In this document: piece by piece, positions 50,001 to 59,779 of the stretch
How positions within the stretch are numbered: the stretch's first letter is position 1
Layout of the letters: each line of letters opens with the position of its first letter
Assembly: GCA_963920705.1 (NCBI GenBank)
Contig: OY987236.1
Location: 8,232,190-8,296,189, forward strand
DNA length: 64,000 nt
Direction: 5' to 3'
Source: Odiellus spinosus
Taxonomy: Eukaryota > Arthropoda > Arachnida > Opiliones > Phalangiidae
Made by a program: the position numbers and the translations under genes
The notes under the pieces: model-generated
The model's input: only the letters and a program-made list of their open reading frames with translations
The model's database searches: none
What the model was told of the DNA's origin: nothing

Positions 50001-51063
50001 ATTTCGCCCAAGTGGTCTATCCACTTAATGCCACCGAATGGAGGTATAGAGCTATACTTAGATTCAAAGGAAGGATAAGTGGATTTTCAATACGTTCAAG
50101 ACTAGGGACCACAAGGAAACTTTAAAGGAATGGTTTATGCTAAGAAATGTTTCATTGGAATTATAAAAGGTATGTTTTTGCCCTGCTGTAGCCTCGCTAA
50201 ACTTTCTATTGGCCGCCCTTTCAATAGAAAACATTTTATTAGTGTCATAGTTGATGAACGTTTGTCTGTCAAAGTATAGCCTAAATGGAAGGCGCTCTAG
50301 GTAACATTTTAATTGTGATTAACCCTTTTGAATGGTGATGCAAGACAAATGGTTTCGTTTAAAAAAAATGTAGTGCAATTCCTTTTGAAAACCATCAGTA
50401 AGATGATGTCAGGGAACAGTTTTGGAAGTGTTGAATACTCCAGCTGTTTCTGACTATAGTTCCACGTATGATTTTATTCGCGTTTTGAGATTCAAAAAGA
50501 CCCTTGCTCGAATGTGTATTTTTTGGTAAGCTTATCGCTTACGATCCCTACTTTTAGCATCATTCTGTTTAATTCCGCGAATACGTTTAGAAACTTTACC
50601 ACCAGGAAGTTAGGGATGAATAATAACTTAGTTTATTCAAAAATCGCTTCTATTCCTGGGATTTTTTTTTTTTTTTTTTTCTTTCACGCTTTGAAACTTT
50701 ACCTGTTTTAAATTTTAAATCCATTCGCTCTAAAAGCGCCGCTACTAAAAGTTAGATTACTCTCATTTATGTGAATACTTTGAACCAATGAAGATAAAGG
50801 CGGCGTTTTTCAACATAAAATATGGAGTTGAGAATTCCAATGATAAAAACATACATTTTTAACGTTAAGTGAATTAGAAAGATGACCTATCACATTTGAG
50901 ATCAAGACCGCGCTGCTTAATGGGTTTGGGACTCTCCTGATTGTACAATTATCCTAAACCCAAAGTCCAGAAATAATATTAAAAACTAGCATATTGTCAA
51001 AACTATTGATATAAAGGTGCATTCCATAAAGTGCAAAAACAAGAAATTGGAGTCTAGCGAACG

Positions 51064-51094
<31 letters not shown>

Positions 51095-53449
51095 GTAGCA
51101 ATTGTTTCGTTTGGAAACTGGCTTCATGGTGATAGCCTCGCAAAATATTCAGTTTTCCACTTGGAAAAAAATTGCCTATCATCTTAGGATTTTAACAATT
51201 TCTCCCACCTACGAATTGCCACCTTTACAATTCAGATTGCCAAATCGGGTTGTTTTCTTGCTACGAATCGTTATTCAAATTTTAAGTCAGTAGAACATTG
51301 GTTCCATTGGCTCTAATCTTTTAGACAAGACCCTAGGAAAAAAATCATTGCACAAAAAAATCTTCCTTTGTCGTAAAAATTTACATCAAAATGGTTTAAA
51401 AAAAAGATGGGTTGCTGCTTAGGTAAGAGTTTTCCCTTATACTATACGATAAAAGGTTGCGTTAAAATCATTGTTGTATAAAGAAATGGCAGTCTGGGTA
51501 AAATCTCCCATAGGTTCAAGAACAATCAAAGAGTGGAAACTGCTAACATTCTATGGGTATAGTCCCACTAGCTAATAATAACGCATTTTATGCTCAAATG
51601 CTGAGCCTAAAATAGCGGAATAAGATATGGAATGGATTTTTTATCTAACTCGCTTGTCTCAGCTTTCTTATGGGAATCTGAAGTCCATGTGAATGCTCAG
51701 AATTTAACGAATTAACTTTCAATAATTTTCTTCTAAAATATATTTCAATTGGTTTTGAAAACAAGTATGCAGTACGTAGCCTTTACTAAAACTTCTCATT
51801 AGTATTGGGCTTATATAACAAATCCACTGGGTGCTCTCGAGAGCAAGTTTCAATGGGCGACTCGAGCGCTCGCGAGTAAAGTTTATTTTCCTTTTTCGAG
51901 AGACCAACTAATTGAGAGCACTTTTTTCACCGATTTGATTGGGGGATGCTCTAGTCAGAGCACTCCGAGAGTGGTCCAGTGGAATTCGCAGAGTGCTCTG
52001 AATCTTTTAAAAATTTAATTGATCTTGCCCTCACTCGCTATAGAGCAACTGGCAGTGGGCATTTAAAAAATATCACATCCCCCAATCAAATCAGTGAATA
52101 AAAGTTGGTTCAATAGGTTGCTATCACGAAAATGCCCCGACTCGCCCAATGGAATATAAAACTTGTTCTCGAAGTTTCTAGAGCATCCAGTAAAATTAAG
52201 TATTAATTCACTATACAGCAATTGAAATTGCGTAACTATTTTTGGGGGGTTTCGTGTGGACTTAAAGATATTTTTTTTAATATCCTCTTGGGATGAAGGG
52301 CGAGTTTTTGAGGAGCAAACTTAGAAGCCTGAGTGCGAGATGGAGAGAAAGAGGCCCGGACTAAGGAGGGGGATAAGCCTCTCGTCATCAGTCTTAATAC
52401 GAACAGGATCGATAAGTGATATTGGTTCGAGATGATGTCAAAATCAGTTTAGAGGAGATCCAAATGACAGTTTTAAGATTACATATACGTTCATATCGGG
52501 CCAAGGGATTTTTTTCTTATCGTAATGCTTTCTAGAAAGGCTCATAAAATCGTTTCTAATATCGATTTAGCCCTGTAATTTACTCTCGGATTTATCTTTT
52601 ATTTTCACGGGAAAGGAACAAATCCGTTCGGGGTTTTTAATACACTCATGATCGCCGTCATTTTCCTATCTATATTTCATACTAAATTTAATACCACGTA
52701 ATATTCCGTCTTGGGATTTCCTATATACTTTACAAACGGCTTTAGAATAAATCAATATGCCTAGAGAAACAATCGTTTTTAAAATAATTGATTTTAGTGA
52801 TGCCAATTTTAGAAGGCTTTTGGAATTGATTTTCATTTTTCGAAGCTGAAACGTCAATTTACCTGGAGTAGTCTGAAAATAGGTTGACATTTTTTAATAA
52901 ATTTTACCTGGGGGATTTTGAATTTTCTTGACAGTTTCGATAATTAAAGGTTTATTTTAACGTTGATGAGTATTGAACGCAACAGTTGTTTGCGAAGTTA
53001 GTCACAAAAATCAATTCTAGACTTTCTTTATTGAAAAAACATAATTTTAAGGATAATCCCCAAAAGCAAACATTTGAATTATGAAGGGATGTCAACTAAT
53101 TATTAATCCCAACTGGATATGTTCCTTGAAATTATACGCACTGAAAAGTACGGGAGAACTACTTTAATCACTGAAATATAACATTGTACCAATCCGCCTA
53201 CTTCAGCCTTCGTTTTTAATCTTGGACGAAGAAATGTTCGGAAAATAAATGAAATAACGATTATGGGCTCACCAGAAACAAGGGGAGTGGTGCAAACTTG
53301 AGCGCACCCGTTGGAACAACACTTTTGCACGTCTTCGCAATCGCCGTCCGTGCTGCACTCGGACACGGCAGCCGTACATTCCTGTTTCGAGTAGATAGCG
53401 TCCGGAGAAATGGTTGGGCAACGGCCCTCCTTGACGATTCCGGGCACTG
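40770..53449 (-). CDS. Multidomain WAP/thyroglobulin-1/antistasin/lustrin/Kunitz transmembrane protein (22 exons, 5' end missing)
   Basis: Predicted single-pass membrane protein with a very long ectodomain of protease-inhibitor-type modules; a role in controlling extracellular or surface proteases is inferred from the families. Exons from 5' to 3' are the 22 CDS entries below. Every intron is GT-AG and every junction keeps phase, giving 2,043 codons with no internal stop. Order: (WAP, Tg1, antistasin, short Cys module, lustrin-type) four times; Kunitz, Tg1, unassigned Cys module, Pro-rich linker, WAP, degenerate Tg1, Cys module, two Kunitz, Cys module, Tg1, SEA-like region, TM helix (about residues 1923-1945), then about 98 cytoplasmic residues with NPxY and PPxY motifs. 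I count 5 WAP, 7 Tg1, 4 antistasin, 4 lustrin-type and 3 Kunitz domains. Residues are numbered from the first complete codon of the first exon found. I did not recognise a named orthologue. Confidence 0.9.
41710..41760 (-). CDS. Exon 21: membrane-proximal cytoplasmic tail
   Basis: Residues 1947-1963, a 51-bp exon encoding YYRGKNGETPRNSLVSL. Its basic residues just after the helix fit the cytoplasmic side. The acceptor is TTTTGCAG and the donor TTG|GTGAGT; both junctions are phase 0. Confidence 0.75.
41849..42230 (-). CDS. Exon 20: SEA-like juxtamembrane region and transmembrane helix
   Basis: Residues 1819-1946. A cysteine-free alpha/beta-looking segment (LSQHLLKRLDARV, KVTFSLIGDNKVDSAFRLEE) has the size and placement of a SEA domain just outside a membrane. 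This is inferred; I see no clear GSVVV-type cleavage motif. A hydrophobic helix (TLVAITLVITILVVLILIAL) follows. The acceptor is CGTTTAG and the donor TCG|GTAAGT. Confidence 0.85.
42307..42826 (-). CDS. Exon 19: unassigned Cys module C, Tg1 domain 7, start of SEA-like region
   Basis: Residues 1646-1818. Third copy of the unassigned module (AVCTVDPCTC, VFVDRAGQNVDC), then a Tg1 domain (CEHMRSL, PECDLEG, TQCMKDK, ECWCVDEAG). It then enters a cysteine-free region (VDITLTYRHEG) that resembles the first strand of a SEA fold. The donor is AG|GTTAGT, phase 2. Confidence 0.88.
42906..43070 (-). CDS. Exon 18: Kunitz domain 3
   Basis: Residues 1591-1645. A complete Kunitz domain in a 165-bp phase 1-1 exon. 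CEQLMEIGMCRA puts arginine at P1, and FQYGGCGGNDNNF is the core. The same core in exon 17 suggests a recent duplication of adjacent Kunitz domains. Confidence 0.93.
43147..44025 (-). CDS. Exon 17: WAP 5, degenerate Tg1 6, Cys module B, Kunitz 2
   Basis: Residues 1298-1590, the largest exon. A non-cysteine segment (TSRIAVVIGPRFG) precedes an eight-cysteine WAP (KCCMGDCGMEC). Next is a Tg1-like stretch (MPNCSKEGG, LAWCVDKYG) that has lost several cysteines, then the second unassigned module (CVSDPCNHC, HFVDENGEKVNC), then a Kunitz domain. In that Kunitz, EGHCGAA puts glycine at P1. The donor is A|GTAAGT. Confidence 0.92.
44292..44735 (-). CDS. Exon 16: unassigned Cys module A plus Pro-rich linker
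   Basis: Residues 1150-1297. Begins with the first copy of an unassigned module (VSYPNATCRVDPCGGC ... FFDNRNQPVSC). It is followed by a long linker with ACMGEVQ, an acidic stretch and a run of seven prolines (PPAYPPPPPPPM). The linker lacks the dense cysteines of the rest of the ectodomain. The donor is G|GTTAGC. Confidence 0.85.
44833..44993 (-). CDS. Exon 15: remainder of thyroglobulin type-1 domain 5
   Basis: Residues 1096-1149. Continues the Tg1 domain with CDKKSGDWETVQC, LCWCVNKEG and a final TPAC. The acceptor is TAATTAG (phase 2) and the donor A|GTAATT. Confidence 0.86.
45075..45153 (-). CDS. Exon 14: first part of thyroglobulin type-1 domain 5
   Basis: Residues 1070-1095. Encodes SECERIRERN and leads to FLPK at the donor AA|GTAGGT. 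It supplies the first Tg1 cysteine. The intron inside the domain is in phase 2, unlike the other Tg1 copies, which have no internal intron. Confidence 0.82.
45427..45680. repeat. Three degenerate ~107-bp direct repeats in intron 13
   Basis: The words CAGAGTCACTTGGGAATAAG and ATCGGGACAAAG recur near 45430, 45540 (shortened) and 45637 (CAGAGTTACTTGGGAGTAAG, ATTGGGGAAAAG). Confidence 0.6.
45711..45875 (-). CDS. Exon 13: Kunitz domain 1
   Basis: Residues 1015-1069. A full six-cysteine Kunitz/BPTI domain encoded by one phase 1-1 exon. The segment CYQPQEIGMCKA puts lysine at the predicted P1 site, a trypsin-type residue in this family. FLYGGCNGNLNRF is the conserved core. Confidence 0.93.
46200..46361 (-). 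CDS. Exon 12: lustrin-type domain 4
   Basis: Residues 961-1014. A lustrin-type cysteine-rich repeat: CPEGEPLLN, GEPATCGP, CPSSHKC, FSVCCPKP. It closes the fourth super-repeat. The acceptor is ATTATAG and the donor A|GTAAAT. Confidence 0.88.
46432..46516 (-). CDS. Exon 11: short Cys module 4
   Basis: Residues 933-960. This exon of about 28 codons is the short Cys module alone: KVKCEKPGEQC ... NCASGPCPPIALC. It shows that the module is a separate exon unit between antistasin and lustrin. The acceptor is GTTAACAG and the donor T|GTAAGT. Confidence 0.85.
46584..46687 (-). CDS. Exon 10: antistasin-like domain 4
   Basis: Residues 898-932. Encodes KCYPADCDLNCPNG, then SCFTCACRDPCD. It lacks the acidic stretch seen in the other antistasin copies but keeps the cysteine spacing. 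The acceptor is AATTTAAAG and the donor GAC|GTAAGT, phase 0. Confidence 0.85.
46763..47197 (-). CDS. Exon 9: WAP domain 4 plus thyroglobulin type-1 domain 4
   Basis: Residues 753-897. A linker leads into an eight-cysteine WAP (GQCPYL ... KCCSNGCGTQC) and then a Tg1 domain (ACLHEKL, PGCNAETG, TQCDPVSG, TCWCVDENG). The intron usually found between WAP and Tg1 is absent. The donor is C|GTAAGT. Confidence 0.9.
47274..47559 (-). CDS. Exon 8: short Cys module 3 plus lustrin-type domain 3
   Basis: Residues 658-752. Starts HAKCGENREC (short Cys module, ending WCPHVPQC), then a linker and a lustrin-type repeat: CPVGNPL, PVPCEP, CPDSHMC, GICCP. The acceptor is AATTGTAG in phase 0 and the donor A|GTGAGT. 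Confidence 0.88.
47624..47733 (-). CDS. Exon 7: antistasin-like domain 3
   Basis: Residues 621-657. Read directly from the sequence because it is short. It encodes SCLGLLCRLGC, then YGFEMDDEGCPYCECRNPC, closely matching the antistasin modules in exons 2 and 5. The acceptor is CACTGATAG (phase 1) and the donor AAC|GTAAGT (phase 0). Confidence 0.88.
47809..48027 (-). CDS. Exon 6: thyroglobulin type-1 domain 3
   Basis: Residues 548-620. One Tg1 domain: CEYLRDM, PTCREDGSY, IQCNE, ECWCVDEFG and VDC give all six cysteines. The acceptor is TTATTACAG and the donor G|GTAAAC, phase 1 on both sides. Confidence 0.9.
48160..48918 (-). CDS. Exon 5: Tg1 domain 2, antistasin 2, Cys module 2, lustrin-type 2, WAP 3
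   Basis: Residues 295-547. Five modules sit in one uninterrupted exon: Tg1 (CQQQKMVV ... LCWCVDE), antistasin (GFKGDDDGCTKCECLEPC), short Cys module (ITCPQDAKC ... NCPAIATC), lustrin-type (CAKGSPL ... TGICCP) and an eight-cysteine WAP (PQCPNF ... GSVCAHP). Other super-repeat copies have introns at these boundaries. The donor is A|GTAAGT. Confidence 0.92.
48984..49139 (-). CDS. Exon 4: WAP domain 2
   Basis: Residues 243-294. This exon is exactly one WAP domain with eight cysteines, from GQCPKDE to SKCCESQKC and GKVCLKP. Both boundaries are phase 1, typical of a shuffled module. The acceptor is TTGGCAG and the donor C|GTAGGT. Confidence 0.9.
49208..49463 (-). CDS. Exon 3: short Cys module 1 plus lustrin-type domain 1
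   Basis: Residues 158-242. It opens with a short five-cysteine module (TCPGGQEC ... TCPPFAKC) and then a lustrin-type cysteine-rich repeat: CDFGEPL, GKPFLCG, CPANFVC and a terminal GVCCP. The acceptor is TTAAAAG and the donor G|GTAAGA. Confidence 0.87.
49641..49936 (-). CDS. Exon 2: thyroglobulin type-1 domain 1 plus antistasin-like domain 1
   Basis: Residues 59-157. The Tg1 domain starts CQQLRAVF and carries the diagnostic QC and CWCVDE motifs. It is followed by an antistasin-like module with C-x3-C, PYGFELDENGC and CECRNPC. The acceptor is TTTCCAG and the donor AAG|GTGATA, phase 0. Confidence 0.9.
50661..50681. repeat. Poly-T tract in intron 1
   Basis: About 21 consecutive T; a poly-A tract of about 26 lies 0.4 kb away at 51064-51090 in the same intron. 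Confidence 0.8.
51064..51090. repeat. Poly-A tract in intron 1
   Basis: About 26 consecutive A following GTCTAGCGAACG. Confidence 0.8.
51823..52192. mobile_element. Composite inverted-repeat element in intron 1
   Basis: The outer arms resemble each other inverted (CCACTGGGTGCTCT and GCAAGTTT with ATGGGCGA on the left; their inverse on the right). A tighter inner inverted repeat, 20 of 21 bases identical, lies at 51928-51948 and 52076-52096 (GATTTGATTGGGGGATG). No clear target duplication was found. Confidence 0.55.
53273..53449 (-). CDS. Exon 1 found: WAP domain 1
   Basis: Residues 1-58. A complete eight-cysteine WAP four-disulfide core, including the paired QKCC and a final QVC, spans about residues 8-53. 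The donor is G|GTGAGC. The acceptor is a tandem TAG-CAG, so the exon may start at 53449 or 53446; both keep phase 1. A leader exon must lie further 5' (higher coordinates). Confidence 0.85.
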
Positions 53450-56400
53450 CTAACATAGACAAAGACAAAGGAAAAAAAAGAAATGGTCAAGAGGGGGGTC
53501 TTCAAAATTGATCAGCTGTCAACCAAAAAGAAGCTAAACTTAATCTAAACCCAACACCCCTTTTACCTACCCACCTTCCGCAGTTTCCACCCCACCTAAA
53601 CTTTTATTTTACCAGCCTGGTTCGACAATTCTACAGCAATTGTAAAGGTACCCTCATGAAACCATCGTAATTGCACAAAGTTCGTAAAATGTGGCCTTTA
53701 GAAAAAGTTTGTCAAACTCTTTGTTGTTGGTAAAAATACGGTTTAAAGAAAACGTTTCCCAAACTCTTTGAGGCCCAACTTTATTCGGTAAAAATATAGC
53801 TCATACAAAAGGTTTACTTAAATCGTATAATTCGTAAAAATATGGTTTATAAAACGTTAAAAGTTCTCCATCCTAACGGTATATATAGCCAGTAATACAA
53901 GAAACACCTGGATAGGATGTTCAGAACTTCAGAGAAGTTAAAAGATTGCTCATTTTGGCACGTAAACTTGCGAAGGTTCCTTTAAACTTCTTTCTTTTTA
54001 TCCCGTTGACAATTTGAGAGCAATTTGGAACGTTTTTTCCAACATCCCTGGCGACTCAAACAAGCGAAAAACAAACCTATATGACGGAGGGGAGGCGGAA
54101 GGATGGACTTTTATTTTCAGGATTTTTTTCCAGTCGGTGGATGGAATGTTGAAAGGAATTTTCTGTCTAGTCTGTCTATTGTCTTGAAAGCAATGTAGTA
54201 AAAGGAAGGGAAAAATAAATATCCTAACCATCCCAGATTTTCACTATATATATTGAACCAATCATATAGCGAAGTAAAAACTGACAAATCCACGCTCGTA
54301 GTCGGGTTAAGACAATAGGAAATACGTGGATATTTAGGGCTGTAGGTTTGTATTACGTTTTGGAGAATTCAATTATTAGACCATATAAAAATATATCTAA
54401 AACTCCACAAATATAAGATGGAATTAAATTTAAATATTGTGAAACAGGGTTCGTATTAAAGTTTAAATAAATTTTCCAAGAGTTCCCTAACTTTAAATCC
54501 CCCTAATAGAACAGCTACAAATATATTCAAACTTTTTCACACCCTTTTCATTTAATTTAACTGCCGAAATATAGTTAAAATTTCAAGCCATGATAAATGT
54601 TTACCGCCAAAAGAATTGAGATTTTTCCATTGGAACATAAAAAATTTGCTCCACAATGTTCTGACCCGCCCAGTGGAATTATTTTTCTTGCTTACCTGGA
54701 CATTTGCTGATATTATTAAGCAATGGGGTGTTGTTTACCTTTATGGAATAAGTCTTATAGACTTTTGGTATCGTTAAATATTAATCAAATTTAATTATTT
54801 TTTTCCTTTTACATTTTAAGAGCGCGCAAATTTCGGAGTCTTAATTTAGAAAGTCTAATAAATCAGAATTTATATGTTAAACTAAAAAGGTTAGAAGCGA
54901 AGTAGGTCGTACCCCATAAATGCTTCAAGTAGTTTCCCCTAAATCGATCTCATCATGAATTTAAAATTTTAAATTATTCCTTTGCGCTACAGCGAGCAGT
55001 TATCCTAAAGGGCTTTAAGGTTTAAAATTATCTTTGCTATTAAAACTCAATTATGCTATATACAAACAAAATATATACACTTCATGAAAATTTAATGAAA
55101 TTAATAGACAATTCCACATCAAGTCTGCAACAAGCTCAAAGTCAAAACTAGGTTATTCGTATAGGATATAGCTTAACAGAGATAGAAGCCTATAGATTAT
55201 AACGCGTGTTGTCAACTCGACGTGGAATAGAATTAACACTGAAAATTTTAAATTGACCATTTTCTCTTATTCAGATCTGGTTGATAATCTGTTCAAACAA
55301 GTTGAAAAATTATACTAAATACGTCAGAAATAGACTCCTTTAATTTATAATTAAAATAATAATTTTTAATTATGAAGACTTGTAACTTTTTTAAAGCAGA
55401 ATTATGCCTAGTTCCGTTTGACCTCAACTATATATCAACCCTAAAAAGTGTTCATGCAACGCTAAAATTTAGTTCTAAATTGGTAACTTACCCTGGTAAT
55501 TTACGCGGTAATTTTTGAACTCTAGGCAAGGTCGAAGCTTATAATATTTTACTAAGTTTGCAATGCATAGAGTTAATATCCATTTAAACTATATCAATTG
55601 AAAACATGCCCGTATGTCCTTTATAACAGCTTCATATTCTTATAGTTATATTCGAATATATGATTAGCTTAAAAGCCATTAACGTTTTACAACCTCACCA
55701 TATTTTAAAACAGTTAATAACGATTTCCTTTTAAAATTCATCGATAAAATTAAATAAAAACGATCCGAAAAATTCAACTGATAAATGTGACCTACATTTT
55801 AAAGGCATCGTTCTATTTAAAATTCTAAAGGGGGCGGGGAGACCAGAGAAATGGTTGAAAAATGACCACTTCATTGTTCGTGCCGAAAGTATCTCCCCTT
55901 ATAACTTTTTACCAACATCAGCCGAGATTCGGAAAAGGTAGGTAACCCTCTGTTCGTAGCCTTACTACTACTTTAAAGTTAGTGGGAAATTTAGTAAGGG
56001 GAGGACCAAGATGAGGACATACTAGAAATCAACGTCACGTAAGAGTGGCAGAATGAATGTATAATGGAAACTCGGCCTTTGACAACGCTGCCAAGTTACA
56101 TAGAAAAATCACATCGAAGATGGACTTTGGATGAAAAGATGATAGAGAGAAAGAAGAGAAATACATTTTCAAATCCGCAGCATCCCTATCTCCCTTCATC
56201 CCTAAAGTTAGAATCAGTTTCAAATATGATTCCGATATAGGTTTACGACCTTCCATGTCGCTCTAAGAAATCAAAACTTAGATATAAAGCGGTTCAATAT
56301 ATTTAAGTGGTGAAAACTCAGAATGATTTTGAATATTTGAAGTTCACTATATGCAGTTTTGTTCACGAATCGAAGCAGAATGAAGTGAAATTCTATTAAT

Positions 56401-59400
56401 ATAAAATCTTTTATATGGTTCATAATTCACTCTAATCTTTAAAGGGAAGATGAAAGAGTAAATTAGGATATATTTGGTATTTTTATAAGATATAAAAGAA
56501 CTTATTACAGAAAAAAAATTCTACCTTTTTCTAAAAATTATCGTTAATTATGACCCAGAAATAAACTACGTTAAATATTCGTAAAAATTTTACCTAGATA
56601 TATTTTTAACATTTTCATTTAACAGCGTTGTTTCTTAACAACATTTCAAGCCATAGGAATAAAATTTTGAATATGGTGTTTTAATAATATGATAAAATAC
56701 AAATAGATTTAGGCTTAGCAATATCGATAATTAACTGAAAATTACCACCATATACATTTGGCTTCCGGCCCCCACTACATTTGAATTTAGCCACCCCGTT
56801 TTAAAGGGTTTTTATTTATATTAACAATAAATATTAATTTGGAATAATGCGTTAAGTCTATTTTAACAGTACGATTTCATTATTAAAGTATATTATCCTT
56901 TTATAGATAACTTGATTCAAACCTCTTTCCTGTACAGACACCCCTAGACTTTATACATTAACCATAGAATAAGTCCACGGAATAACTCCGAATATTGAGT
57001 AAGGCCATAGATTAATAATGATAAATATATGACAAGCACCCCACTAAGGAGCTATATCATCCTATACTTTTACCTATCACATCATTCGTCTTTATATCGT
57101 GATGTCCCGTCCCCCCGGGGACACCTAGAGACTCCATTTAGAGAAATGCCGATTGAACCGGACACATCTTTTGGGATAAAAGATCCAAAAGGAAAGGGCC
57201 TTTTAGCGGTGGTGGCCGAGCGGACTTATTACTATAGCTATATACGTTTGGGGGGAGGGAAGCGACGAGGGTAGGAGTGAAACTCCCACATCAACGACCT
57301 AGGCAAACTCGTATATCCTAGCTATATAGATCTACGATTCAAGAGAATGATGTAAAAGGAATAGGGATGATGGAGGGGGTAAGAACAGACAGAATGAGGA
57401 GGGGAGGGCCAAAGAGAGAGAAACTAAAGAGAAGAATCCTTCAAATCCGGGAGGATCTACCTTTGGAGATGGCTAGCTGGCTTGCTCATGGTGCATAAAA
57501 AAAGGGCCAAATGCATGAAGCGTCTCTCACTTTAATCAATGGGCCAAAGTTGCATGAGAAGATGAAAGATGGGGCCGGATGGATAATGCGAATATCCCAT
57601 TTACTCCCTCCTGTTTTTTTTTCGGGATTATTTTTCAAGGGTGTACGAAGTGGATTATTTTTTTTTTAAGATCGATTTTAATCAAAGGGAAGATATAAGG
57701 CTTATAAATGGATTGAAAAATGACTAGTACTAACCGAAATCTGCTCTCCAGAAACGTTTATTAACGGTTAATCGTTTTTCTCAACCAGTAAAGTTAATTT
57801 AAGAATATAAACTTGCGTCTAGTGTATCAAAATTGATCAGTATTATTGAACTTTTATATTTCAGGTCAATTTTATTGGAAGTAGAATTCCCCAAGTGGAC
57901 TAATTGGATTTTGAACTCACGATAATAATAATTCTGATAGCTTTAGTTCCCAAATCAATGCCATTATATCTCATAGCTAGACAACACTATTATAGATCAG
58001 ATTATCACATGGCTTTTTCATTGATTTGGTCTAGCAAATCTTGAATTTTCGATATACTTCCAAAATTTATAGTGATCCTAACGCCATCTATAGTTGATTT
58101 TACCTATAAAGGGAGCCTAAGTAGGGCTGAAATTTAAATTAAACTTATTTCAGAGCCCCTTTAACAACTAGCCCTAGTAGAGAGATACCCCTAGGGTAAC
58201 GGGGAGGAAAGCAGAGGCTTTCCCGCGTAAACCTTTGGGAGAAATGATGGTGCGAGAGAGCTACTCTATATCGCTGCTGTATCCAACATGCAGGCCAGAG
58301 AACAATGAAATGGCTAGCGCCTCAGTTTACAATAAGGGGCGCGTTCCTTCAGATCCACCGCTGAGCTAATTTTCGGTACATTGAAGAATGAATGGATGAT
58401 GATTATGATGATATTTCTTTTTTATTTTTCCTATCATCTCGCGTACGAGGGTTAATTGTAGGGGGAATGGCGCAACGCGCGCTAATTATTCCCAAACTGC
58501 CCAGAGAAATGATTTAACGGATTTAATTTAAAAAGGGACGGTGAAATGCCGCCAACTCTATCGATTTTCATTTACTCGATTGATTTAGTCTTAAATGAAT
58601 GGAAGGTAGAAATCGATATTGGCTATTAAAACCCGACTGGTTATTTTAAAAACACAGACTATGCTATTGTTAGAAGAAACACTTGAGCTAATTAATACGT
58701 ATAATTGTAGTGCAAGGTTATTGTATTGGCATAAAACAACTATTTTTAGTTACTTATTAATTAAAATTAACTGCTTTTGAGTTATTTCGAATTTATTAAG
58801 TAACCAAAAGTAAGTAATAATAAACTAAATCAATTGAAATTTAATTTTCATTCTTCTTTTAAAGAAACGCTGAAGCAGAAAAAACGTGCGACCGTTTAAA
58901 TGCAAATGATTAAAGTGAAACTGTCACTTTTCATGAACTACAAATAGAAATTGAGTAGCATTTTCGGAAAGATCGTTCAAAAACGATTCAAAATATTTAC
59001 AAATGTCAAAATGTCCTACGTTTCGTACGAAAATTATCCTTAATTACTTTCCGGATATAAACTACATATCGAAATTTAGATTTTAAAGTTTCTCAAGAAA
59101 GAGTCAATCCAGACGTATAAATTTTTGAATATGATAATACTAAAAACATATTCAGTCCGTGGGTATTCGACAAAAAAAGGTGACACGTTCACTTTAAAGA
59201 AATATTAGATCTCTAAATCAAATAGTCGAGCTGTGTAATTAAAATCGAAGTATTTTCATTTTTTAAATTTAGGCAAAAAAATTTGTTCCATTTTATATTA
59301 CAGAATGTGGTATTCATATTTGAAAATCTGTATTATATTTCAAAATTGGCCAACAATATTAAAAATACGAATTAATCATTTAGTTTCCCTTTAAACAGAT

Positions 59401-59779
59401 TGAATTTCCAATTTGTATTACTTATTAACTATATTTTTTTTTCTTCTCGATGCAGTAGGGACTAACTTCCGATTAATTTTATCCGCGTGAATGAAGACTA
59501 AATAAAAAAACAGAGAAGTTCAAATAAAAAAAGCATCTTTAAACGACATCATTAATCAGCCTAAGGATATTAGACCCAAGAATAAATTGATATAAATTTT
59601 TCTTTCAAGCTATCTCAAAAACGAGCGTAATATATTTCTCCCTCGCTATTTCTCTTCCCCATTTATGATGTAACAGACGAAATATTGCAAGTGCCCCTAG
59701 TCATTTGATATAACAATTTTTCAAAGGAAACGGATTAATTCGATTTAAACATTATACTAATATCTCCTGACCATACTCA

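Larger units (their letters stand above)
49937..53272. other. Intron 1 of the large gene
   Basis: A 3.3-kb GT-AG intron, much longer than the others in this gene (mostly 60-560 bp). It carries the composite inverted-repeat element and two homopolymer tracts. Confidence 0.8.

Noticed and set aside
53269-53505. Apparent signal peptide (KTPLLTISFFSFVFVYVSSA) directly upstream of the first WAP exon
   Set aside because: It begins with TTG, not ATG, is out of frame with the WAP domain, and is simply the translated polypyrimidine tract of the splice acceptor.
53998-54231. Minus-strand ORF starting MVRIFIFPFLLLHCF as the missing leader exon
   Set aside because: It has a true ATG and a hydrophobic start, but no donor in the required phase 1 with reasonable consensus lies in the frame.
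55491-55540. Possible small exon (CLEFKNYRVNY) before a good CCAGG|GTAAGT donor on the minus strand
   Set aside because: Only about 15 codons, weak acceptor, no recognisable domain; phase fits but evidence is too thin.
57205-57295. GGTGGCCGAGCGGACT resembling a tRNA-Leu/Ser start
   Set aside because: No GTTCGAATC-type T-loop and no matching 3' acceptor stem downstream.
58340-58380. GCGGTGGATC on the minus strand resembling the start of 5.8S rRNA
   Set aside because: Only about 10 bases match; the sequence diverges immediately.
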